From contig MCGE01000007.1 of the NCBI GenBank assembly GCA_002105175.1, forward strand, positions 930,001 through 994,000: a stretch of DNA of 64,000 bases, read 5' to 3'. Positions 55,308 through 64,000 of this stretch are shown in pieces. Below the pieces are notes generated by a model. It was given only the letters and a program-made list of their open reading frames with translations, was not told the origin of the DNA and made no database searches. Made by a program: the position numbers and the translations under genes. The DNA is from Absidia repens (taxonomy: Eukaryota; Mucoromycota; Mucoromycetes; Mucorales; Cunninghamellaceae). Each line of letters starts with the position of its first letter. Within the stretch, counting starts at the first letter, position 1.

Positions 55308-57603
55308 TTGTTGTTGTTGTTGTTGCTGCTGTTGCTGTTGCTGTTGTTGTTGCTGTTGCTGTTGAAAAGCGTCGGTAGGATCATTTCACCATGGTTGATT
55401 TTGTTGCCTGTTTTGAGATGAGAAGGAGACGATGTTGATACCAATGTGTGACTAGATATTCCTTTGGCATCCCGTAAATGATACTGTAATCCATTGATGT
55501 TTTTGTACTTTTTGGAACAGTTCGCCACAGCGCATCGGTAAGGCTTTGCCACGTTTGTTAGGTCCGGATGAACGTTTTTCATATGATAAAATAGTCCATT
55601 GGATTGACTAAATGATTCAAAACATCCAAAAACATCGCATCCATATGGGTTCAGGTGTCCAAGTGGTTCTGGAGCTTCGTAATCTTGCTGGCGTCGATCA
55701 TTCATGGCATTGAACGTTGTGGTGGTGTTGGATATTATTGATGGAGATGGTAACGACAAGGCTGTATTTAGCGGTCGAGTAGTTGTGTGGAAAGTTTGAG
55801 GTTGTAAAAGTAGATATAATGACGAATTTGAATTGGCTGATAGAATGCTCCCGGTAGTCGATGGTGCTCCGGATGATGGTGATGGTGATGACGAGGATAA
55901 AGATGATGAAGATGATGAAGATGATGATGGAGACGATAAAGAAGGAGATGATGATGGCGATGAAGTGGAAGATATTAAGGCCGATATTGACGCCGTTGGT
56001 GCTGCATTGATATTATTTGTATTGATACTTGAGGATGCTGTAATTGATGATGATGATGGTACGGTTGATTGTTGATGATGATGAAATCGAGTGGTAATTG
56101 ATTCGTTGGGGCCCATGTTGATAAATGAAGTAGTCCCAGTATGTCCAGATAATGATGAGCCTTTCCGTTTTGCTTTCTTGGATGTAGTATAGCAGGAGGT
56201 GCCATCATTAATGGTATTTGTTGTCGTCGTAGTAGTAGCAGTAGTAGCAGTAGTAGTATTAGCACCAGAAGAGGAGGGCAGATAAAGTGATGTTCGTTCC
56301 TTCTCTTTTTTGATTTGAGCAATGCGCTGTAGTTTCCGCCAACGATTCCGACAGTGTAGTCCAGGTCGACCATCAAAAAACTGTGCTATTTTTTGCCATT
56401 GAGAGCCGAATTCTTCAAATTTGGTAGTCAGTCGAGCATCTTCATCCGCAGTCCAGTCCGATCGGTCAATACTAGGATCCAAGCTTTCACGCCAGCGTTT
56501 TGCACATTGATCATCCGTCCGCCCTTCTAGCATATCGGCAATCTTGCTCCATTGGTTTGGGAATTTCTTGACGCCTTCACGTAAAAGTCGATCTTCTTCA
56601 TCTGTCCATGCTCCTTTCCGTAAAGAAGGGTCCAGAGAATGAAACCATCGTTTTCGGCAATTTTTGTTGGTTCTTCCTTGTACACATGCGGCAATTTTGG
56701 CCCATTTTTCAGTTTTGTCACCATACAATTGGACAGCCAAACGGAGTAAATTGTCTTCCTCTGGAGTCCAGGAAGCGCGTTCACGAAAGCCACGAGCTAA
56801 TCGTTGTTTTTTTGAGGCAGGCAGGTTGTTCGATGTGGTTGACGATTGTTGAGGTGCTGTTGACGAATGAAGAGGTGGTAAGGTCATTGGTAAATCAGGG
56901 ACAGCAACAACAGGACTATGTACAATGTTACTAATATCGACAGGATGATGATAAAGTTGTGGTATAGAGAATGTGGCATCAGTAATGTCATGATGATCCA
57001 GCTATGATAAACAAAATAAAAAACATTAAGCATATATGTAAATATACAATATATATTGTATATATGCCTTACCGGTTGAAAAGTATTGAACTGACTGAAA
57101 GCAGAAGTGTGATCATCCATGCTCGATGAGCGTCGATTCGTGCTATTTGTTGTAGTATCATTGTTGCTGTCCGTGGTGGTATCGTGAGAAAATCCATTGA
57201 AGTGCTGTGGTTCCTACATAGATCAATAAAACGAGTAAGTATTTCAGGTCAACGATAGTAGGTGCTATGAGGATCACTATCTTTCGCACCATCACGGTTT
57301 GTTCCGATATCAATGGACATTGTTCCTTACCTGCAAGTGTAACTGAGAAGATAAACCAGAGTGTTGCGATAAGAAGGCAAGCGCAGGTAAAGTCGAAGTA
57401 GAAGGCACATCATTCAAGGAGTTGTCATAATCGTAAGAGCAGTCATCATAAGGCTGTAACTGTTTAGCTTGATCGGTTTGTTGCTGCTGCTGAGGCTGTT
57501 GTTGAGGTTGTCCGTAGCCATAAAGATGTTCAAACTAAAAAAGGAAGCGACGTCAGGTCAGCAAGGAAAAAGTATATTTTTTTACAATATTTTTCTTTAC
57601 CAT
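54728..57603 (-). CDS. R1R2R3 Myb protein with C2H2-like zinc fingers
   Basis: Four coding exons (57601..57603, about 57331..57534, 57073..57213, 54728..57001) give about 873 residues. Three Myb repeats are visible: ASWTPEEDNLLRLAVQLYGD, GAWTDEEDRLLREGVKKFPN and SDWTADEDARLTTKFEEFGS, each ending in a CRKRW, CAKRW or CRNRW helix. C-terminal fingers read CDVFGCFESFSQSNGLFYHM, CAVANCSKKYKNINGLQYHL and CPMIGCKDSFGTIIDLRLHQ, similar to Sfp1-type split C2H2 fingers. Thus a nuclear sequence-specific regulator is likely. Between lies an Asn/Ser run from a hexanucleotide repeat. The first coding exon is the ATG alone, followed directly by GTAAAG. Targets are unknown. Confidence 0.85.
55195..55365. repeat. 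GCTGTT/GTTGTT microsatellite encoding Asn-Ser tract
   Basis: About 170 bases of GCTGTT and GTTGTT units on the plus strand encode alternating Asn-Ser and poly-Asn in the Myb protein. The reverse-frame poly-Leu ORF is a shadow. Confidence 0.9.
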
Positions 57604-58021
57604 TGTTTCACTAGAACCGAGTATTGAATATCGGATTAGCTACACAAGAGGAATAAACGTTTGCTAAAAAGCAGGTCCAGCCAGGTAAAAAGAGAGGGGT
57701 GATGTTTTGGAAGAAGAAAATAAAAAGGTTCCCCGATCTTTCCTTCTCTATACAGAAAATGGACAGTTTTTATTGGATGCTGTTTTGAAGTCACATGTAA
57801 TAGATCTCCACCCCCCGCACACCTCCATCACATTTCCACAAAGAATGATAGCATAAAAAATACATACAAAATGAAATATTTTTATTGATATGATAAACAG
57901 ATAGCAAAAAATATATGATAAATGAAAGAAAAAAGTGTAATATATATAGGGTAGAAGATATAAGAGGGAAGCGGATTGGTTCCAATAAAAATTGTAAGAT
58001 AGCCATCACAGATCAGACCAG
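57604..58021. other. intergenic region between the Myb and GRF/RING genes
   Basis: Contains the pyrimidine-biased leader of the Myb gene and, near 57920 and 57985, AATAAAA-type motifs in both directions. No gene is recognised. Confidence 0.4.
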
Positions 58022-58145
58022 TTAACACAAGTAGACCTTCTGAACAGAAAATTTGGGCATCCTACACAAGGCACATTCTTTCAATTTTTGAGCACAATCA
58101 AGACAATAAACTATAAAAGTAGAAACTTAGTTTTCATTTTGTTCC

Positions 58146-58180
<35 letters not shown>

Positions 58181-60153
58181 GAATGAAAACAGGGTACAAC
58201 AGCGCATTCGACATCAGCAGAATAACAGACTTGACATTTTGGTGGTTCCTTGGGAGCTGAAGTGCTTCTTTTTGCTTCCATCGCCAAAGTGGTATTTTCT
58301 TCAAGTAGATTTTCCAAAGATTCCTCCATACATGCGAGTTGTTGTTGATTTTTTTGTCGCAGAGCAATTTCCGCATTCATGCTGTTTTGCAGTTGCTTCT
58401 TTTCTTTTTCCATCACATCACGTAGATAGTCAATTTCCTGTTCCATGAAATGCTGTTTTTTCAATACATGTTTCATTTGTTGATTATGTTCCAATCCTTG
58501 CTCTTGTAACGCATGGATCATCGTCGCTTGTTGGCGCATAATGTCCCAAAATGCTTGTATATTCATTCGAGTATTCCTGTCATCCGTGTCATAAGGTGTG
58601 TGGTGGTGGGATTGTTGTTCATGATGTGAGGATAGCGATTTGTGTGGAGAATTTCGCATGACTGAAGGTGGTATGAATCTATTGCAGGTAGCTGATAAAT
58701 CCTTCTGTGTTGGTCCAATGGGATATATACCTTCTGATCCATATACAAGCTGATCTAGACTTTGGTGATTTTCAATGACTTGTTTATCAACGGCATCAAA
58801 GTAGTGATCTTCTTTTTCTGATGCTGCTGAAGGGTAATGTTCTGAAGTGATAACTTGTTCAACGGTGTCCTCGTCTTTCTTGGTATCGTCCGCTTCCATA
58901 TCAGTGGCGTCATTGTTGTCACAGGTTTTCTCCAAGTTGTTGTCGTCGTCTGTCTTCGTATGGTCATTTTTGTCATTTTCCACATCGGCTTTCTGTTCTT
59001 CTGCCAGGGAGTTATGTTCGGAAATCTTCAAAGACGATATATTGGCACTTGTCAAAGCTGAGAGAAGACCCAAAGTATGTTGCTCACGATCCATTGACAC
59101 TAATTGTGGTCGATCCAATTGGTGAGAATGATCAATGGTGGTGGTGGTGGAAGTGGAAGAGGAAGAGGAAGTGGATGTGGAGGTTGATGCTGATGCTGAT
59201 GCTGATGCTGATGCTGATGCTGAGGTTGAAGTCGAAGTATTGGGTATAATTGATGTTCCTTGAGAAGAGCGAATACGAGATTTTGCTTCGTCAATAAGTA
59301 AAGGACTGTGTCGAGGATACTTCGGTCGGTTGAAAGCTAGTTCTTCTGCCCAAAGAAACCAGCTGCATTTTGGTTTTGCACCATCAACATAAAAGTTTGG
59401 ACATACAAAGCATATGCGGCGCTTTTGGTTGTATTCACATTCAGTTAACACGACCCTTCGGTTGCAAAAACACCTTGGTGCCAGAGGACTTGACTTTTTC
59501 AGTTCGTTGAAAATCCGAAATGCCACACAATAAGTGAAGTTGAAGTAAGGACAGGTTGCCAGTTCAGGATCATCATAGTTCATCACTTGTTTGCGTTTCA
59601 AATCATCACCCATTTTTTTCCATGCCGTCCAATGAACGTGAAAGCCGCAAATGTGTGTTGGTGGTTTGCTGGAGGTATCGTTTGGGCCTTTCGAGTTGGT
59701 AGTATTGCGAGTAGAGGCGGGTGGAGGTGCAGACGCAGGTGCGACGTTGTTGTCAAAAGTCATAAAATGGCATTCATAGATAACACCGAATTCAGAGCTT
59801 TCAGATTGAGAAGCTAGCTTCTGGCAAAAGCATAGAGGTGGTTCAGAAAAGAGGCTCTGTACCTTGGCGCTGAAGTCCACTTCAGGGAAGTCGACGTCTT
59901 GATCCAGTGAAGAGCGACGTTCAGGTTGTTCATGGTGGCTATGAAGAGTTTCCAACAAATTTGAAGGTCGATTCTGTAAGGTATTAACGTGACTGGAGGC
60001 AGTGATAGGTGAATCAGAAGATGAAGTCTCTGTTGTAGTTTGTTTTGAAGTCTTTGCAGCCCAATTGTGCCACTGAGCAGCAGCAGGATCAATATGAGGT
60101 TCATCAGCAGTAGAGGTATCATCAAACGATTGAGTCGAGGGTCGTTGAATCAT
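58022..60153 (-). CDS. GRF-like zinc finger, coiled-coil and RING protein
   Basis: Two exons (58179..60153 and 58022..58110) give 687 residues. A first Cys-rich module near residues 105-190 runs from PPLCFCQKLASQ to THICGFHVHWTAWKKM. A second near 225-275 reads PRCFCNRRVVLTECEYNQ, CFVCPNFYVDG and KCSWFLWAEE, which fits the GRF zinc finger (single-stranded nucleic-acid binding in known proteins). A Ser/Thr/Ala repeat and acidic region follow, then a long coiled coil (QATMIHALQEQGLEHNQQMK to LENLLEENTTLAMEAKR). The C-terminus is a C3HC4 RING: CQVCYSADVECAVVPCFHS, then VYCLDCAQKLKECALC. The RING is completed only by splicing. A ubiquitin ligase acting on DNA or RNA structures is inference. Confidence 0.75.
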
Positions 60154-60226
60154 GTAGATAACTGTAGAGATATGAATTAATCGTCGTGTGTGCTTGATAT
60201 ATTTATTGTAAATAGAGTATGAGACG

Positions 60227-60265
<39 letters not shown>

Positions 60266-60459
60266 GATTGAAATTAAAAATGTCCGACAAGAATAGTAAG
60301 CCTATTGTTGAAGTCCTTCACATATACTGCCCATACCCCATATTTCCCTCCTATAGCATCCATTACTACCATAATTCTTTATATCATACAAAGTAACCCC
60401 CTCATTTTTATTTACTGTATATATAAAAACAAAAACTAAAGACTATCACTATCACTATC
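60154..60459. other. gap between the GRF/RING and TFIIE-alpha genes
   Basis: About 300 bases with a run of roughly 34 A at 60227-60260, on the upstream side of the GRF/RING gene. No other feature is seen. Confidence 0.5.
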
Positions 60460-62342
60460 CTAGTTTGTTTGCCAATTTTGCCATGCTTCATAATAAGCCT
60501 AAAATTTTAAAAGTTAAAAAAAGAAGGTTCAGTTTGTGTGTGTCACGCAGTCATAATTTACCTTGTATTCTTCCGTTGTCATATTTCGTTGATCTTCCTC
60601 TACTACTTCATCAAGTGGTACCATTTTGCCATTCACTATATAAATTATCGAAAAACCCTTAGCTACATCTACAATGCTCCCATTACGCAAACCATTTTCA
60701 CATATACCTGATACCAAAGGAATTTCCTCGTCACCGTCAATAAACTCTTCAGTATCCATTTGTCCATTTTCATTCGGATTTGGTTTGATTCGTTTGCTAC
60801 GATGATATAAAATGGAGTAAGAGACAGTCTACACGCTTCTAATTAACTTACCTCTCATCCGCATTATCATCTTCTAGATCATACGAGCGTTTATTTCCCT
60901 CGTTTACTTCCACAGTTTCGAATTCATCCTCATCAGCTTCAAGGTCATCAAATTGTTCCGTGGACATTTCATCATCGAAGGGTTGAGCTTGACTGAGTGA
61001 TTCATAGTATTTGGTGTAGTCTAGTGCGTGTTTAAAGAAAACAAGGGGGGATTTGGGTCAGTCTTCATATTTGCATATCACATAACTTGAAATCAGAAAG
61101 AAACACTACTTACAATCTTGTGTATCAGGGTCCATCTCAGATCCATCTACCTCTTGGAATTGGTCTTCTTCATCATGCTCTAGAGTCACCGAAGGTTCAG
61201 GATCACCAGTACCTCTAATCCCATCCGAAACAGTACTACGTTGATGCCAGATCGGAAGGGCGTTTTGCTGTCGTTTTTCTTCAGCCTCTAATTGTTTCGC
61301 TCGTCTAGCAGCTTCGTTGTCCATTTGTAGATCGACGATAATATCCCCTTGACCAGCACCTGTATCTTGCGCCACTGCCAATTCGTATGGATCTATAGAG
61401 CACACAGTTATAAAATAAATAAATAAAGGCCCATCAACACAAATAGACACAGTTGGTATATATCATGTTCTCATTACCTGTGCCATTTTTCCTTGGACCT
61501 GTACCAATACCCTTAAATATATAACTACATCAAAAAATGATAAAAAGTAAATTAGTTCAACCACTTTATATAGCGGCGAGGTTCACTGTAATCTTACCCT
61601 TGAGGTATAACAATCGCATCCGTTTGTTTCAATAAAGTGATAATAGGCTGGGACTGTTCACGAAGCTTGGCCAATACCTGTTGACTTTCCTTGACGTTTT
61701 CAGCGTTATCATTTTCCTTGAGAACCGATTCACAGATATCACAATAGAAGAGACCGTTTGCAGGATTCACAAGAGATAGAACGTCCAAAGGTGTATACTG
61801 ATTTTCGCACCGTTCGCACACAAAGCCTTGATTTTCCGATTCTGTTCGAAGGTTATCTCTGACCACCATCTGCATCTTGTACATTTTCCACTTAACCACA
61901 TCGACAAATTCCTTGTAATCAAGATAGTAAAAGGTTTTGGGAATCGGTCGTTGATCCTGTTTCCTATTTTCCATTCGTGTACCCCTATACAAATAAAATA
62001 GCACAGATGCAGTAAGCAAAAGTGTTCGTAAGCTTCCATTGATAGATCATGTCCTTGTCGTCACTTACATTCTAAGTAGCCGATGTTCCCTTAGTTTACC
62101 GCATAGTTTATGGATTTCTCTCGCCGTCATTTTCAATATTGGCACCATGTCATCTTCACGAATCCTACAAAAATAAAGAATAAATAAAAGCAGATTAGAG
62201 GTATGATAATCGTCAAGAGTTGCCTTTACCCTTACCCATTTGAGTTTGGAGGAGCATTGTTCAAGACATCAAGTATAACAATATATTTTGGATCATAAAA
62301 GGCGCGAGCCACTCTAGAAACCAGTAATTTTAAAACGTCCAT
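60460..62342 (-). CDS. TFA1: TFIIE alpha subunit (Tfa1)
   Basis: A multi-exon gene of about 470 residues starting MDVLKLLVSRVARAFYDPKY. The extended winged-helix domain includes LCGKLREHRLLRMGTRMENR and TFYYLDYKEFVDVVKWKMYK. The zinc ribbon reads FVCERCENQYTPLDVL and FYCDICESVL, with four cysteines. Then come GRGP-like IFKGIGTGPRKNG, an acidic region, and the end YKAYYEAWQNWQTN. TFIIE-alpha with Tfa2 recruits and regulates TFIIH at Pol II promoters. The last 12 residues are on a separate small exon (60460..about 60498). Junctions checked at several introns are canonical and in phase. Confidence 0.92.
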
Positions 62343-62365
62343 TGAAATCAACAATAAGAACGACG

Positions 62366-62407
<42 letters not shown>

Positions 62408-63424
62408 GAGAGCAACAAAAACTTATATTTGGGTTTTTTAAATGTCCGTCGGATTTGAGCCTGAATTTTATCCCCAGAGAGCCCACGACTCAGTTCAAGT
62501 TTATGCGGTATAGTAAACTTCAGTGATAAAAGATACAGTTTGGTTAATATAAGTTCCTTGGGAGAGGTTGCAGCTGCCCATCCCAATTTTTTTGGATGCA
62601 TCTCAATTTTTTTATTCTGCGCGTCTGAAAATAAATCCGCCTACGTTAAAAATTCTAGCAGCTGTCTCAAAAAAAAATCAACCATTCATCTCAATTTTCA
62701 ATCCCTGTCGTCCAGAAAAAATCTCACTTCGACTGAATTAATTGAAACTTCAAAAACTGTAATTATTAGAACTAGAATTCCTTTACTTCATGTCTATAAT
62801 AACCTGAACATGCCTCATATGAGGCTCTACGGTATAGCACATGTCTATCTGGGTGCATACATTGAAAGGTAGAGAGAGAATTGGACCACATTTCATATCA
62901 AATAACCTAGAGCTGTCAATCAGTCACCAGGTTTAGGGGTGGTGCAAATAGTTATAGATAAGCTAGGAAGCGGTGCGAAATGCCTTATTGCTACGACAAC
63001 GTGCACATTGAGATTCATTTATATGATTGGTCGAACAAGAATATGACAGGCTTTGATAGTAAGTGGTCTTGGACAGCCAACGAGTTCTTGGATACTTCAG
63101 GGAAAACGCGGTCGTAGTGGGTGACCTAGAAAGCAATTATTTCGTAGGACACTCACAATACAGCTCCCATAGCGACATTTGTTCATCATACGATGGATCA
63201 GATAGTATTGCATAAAAAGTATATTTTTATTGAAGCATATATGTAGATACTAAAACTAAAAAAGACAGGCTCACTGTGACAAAGGACTTAATGAAGAATC
63301 TTATGGCAAAAGCATGAGAAAAACTAATGTGAGATTCGATGAGCGGTCAAAACCAATTGAAGGGACAACTGTTATTGAAGGCAACGACGATCAGCATTGA
63401 TCAATAAACGTGAGGGTCGTAAAC
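62343..63424. other. intergenic region upstream of TFIIE-alpha
   Basis: A run of about 38 A at 62365-62402 lies close to the TFIIE-alpha start. The plus-strand ORF at 62540-62872 shows no coding character. 63060-63470 contains AT-rich sequence with TTTTATTGAAG motifs. No gene is recognised. Confidence 0.4.
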
Positions 63425-63800
63425 AAAGGTTCTAATGTACAAGACATGAGAGAGATAAATGGGACATCTTTCATTGAAGCAAATAAAAAGAGACATATTT
63501 TATTCAAACATAGATGCAAATTATAACAACCTTACATTAAACTAAGCAAATGAAGGCTCAAAAAAGCCATATGATGGTGCTCCAAAATCCTGAATCAAAA
63601 TGAAAGGATTCCCCCATGCATGTTGTAATCCCTGAGCTGAAACCCCTTCTAAACTAGTCCTGACACTAATCTAAGGTCATTATAACCTCAAGGAAGTTGA
63701 ATGGCGAAGAAAAAAAAAAAGAGCAGAAAAATGGAAATGGAAAGAAGGAGAGAGCGGAAAAAAATATGTGGGAGTAAATAAAAAAGTTCACGTGGGCGGG
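63425..63800 (-). mobile_element. dispersed repeat family, copy D (full length)
   Basis: Minus strand: CCCACGTGAACTTTTTTATT, a pyrimidine tract, GATTAGTGTCAGGACTAGTT, GGGATTACAACATGCATGGG, TCCTTTCATTTTGATTCAGG, TTGCTTAGTTTAATG and TGAATAAAATATGTCTCTTT, with similarity to copy E continuing about 50 bases past the signal. It is subfamily II. Confidence 0.65.
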
Positions 63801-63834
63801 ATTAGAATATATTCCATGTCTGTCGTGCGCTTCT

Positions 63835-64000
63835 ACTGTATGTTCTAACACTAACCTAAGATCACCATAACCTTAAAGGGGTTACAATGATGACGAAAAA
63901 AGAAGAAGAAGAAAAAGAAAGAAAGAAGAAGAAGAAAAAGAAGGAAAGAAAAGAAGAAAAAGAAGGAAAGAAAAGAGAGAACCAAAAAAATAAATATGGG
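63835..64000 (-). mobile_element. dispersed repeat family, 5' fragment (copy G), runs off the window
   Basis: Minus strand: a long pyrimidine tract, then CGTCATCATTGTAACCCC, GGTTATGGTGATCTTAGG and TTAGTGTTAGAAC, after which similarity stops about 40 bases before copy D begins. The tract (GAAGAAAG on the plus strand) continues to the end of the window. Confidence 0.5.

Noticed and set aside
54996..55421. Poly-Leu plus-strand ORF
   Set aside because: It is the reverse frame of the Asn-Ser microsatellite in the Myb gene.
62540..62872. 110-residue plus-strand ORF upstream of TFIIE-alpha
   Set aside because: Composition is AT-driven, with no domain, splice pattern or poly(A) context.

Overview
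The window is nuclear DNA of an early-diverging filamentous fungus. Genes carry many short GT-AG introns, coding sequence is rich in Ser/Thr/Asn/Gln/His homopolymers, and intergenic DNA is AT-rich with long A/T runs. A U12-type AT-AC intron, a MARCH5-type RING-CH protein and an AT-hook/His-rich protein point to Mucoromycota (Mucorales-like). Placement below phylum is inference; no rRNA or barcode is present.

Layout left to right. 0-7 kb, minus strand: an Ecm33-like GPI wall protein, a magnesium-dependent HAD phosphatase (MDP-1) and the Rag GTPase Gtr2. 7-11 kb: an AT-hook protein (+) faces a heat-shock-factor-type transcription factor (-). 12.4-18.9 kb, plus strand: phosphatidylserine decarboxylase, an unrecognised decayed-looking locus and Taf14 (YEATS + ET). 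19-23.6 kb is gene-poor and repeat-bearing. 23.6-33 kb: an unknown low-complexity protein, RNA polymerase II subunit Rpb7 head-to-head with a MARCH5/MITOL-like mitochondrial ubiquitin ligase, then a Byr4/Bfa1-type mitotic-exit regulator. 33.5-46.5 kb: Vps11 head-to-head with Cox5, a USP10/Ubp3-like deubiquitinase, a 57-residue B12D/NDUFA4-like protein head-to-head with mitochondrial uL11, and a mitochondrial PP2C (Ptc6-like). 46.9-51.5 kb: a GH81 endo-beta-1,3-glucanase and a secreted acid-phosphatase-family protein. 51.5-54.7 kb is repeat-rich. 54.7-62.3 kb, minus strand: an R1R2R3 Myb protein with C2H2-like fingers, a double GRF-like/coiled-coil/RING protein and TFIIE-alpha. 62.3-64 kb is repeat-rich again.

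The genes are mostly housekeeping: transcription machinery (Rpb7, Taf14, TFIIE-alpha), mitochondria (Cox5, uL11m, the B12D-like protein, the MARCH5-like protein, the PP2C), endolysosome and TORC1 signalling (Vps11, Gtr2), and cell wall (Ecm33-like, GH81). They are not a single pathway cluster.

Most unusual are (1) a dispersed non-coding repeat family with about eight full or partial copies on both strands, each looking like a small Pol II unit ending in a shared poly(A)-signal motif; (2) a U12-type AT-AC intron in VPS11; (3) three GC-AG introns with the optimal GCAAGT donor; (4) a 16-nt microexon and several 3-12 nt first coding exons. All exon models were hand-read and checked for phase; none has transcript support.
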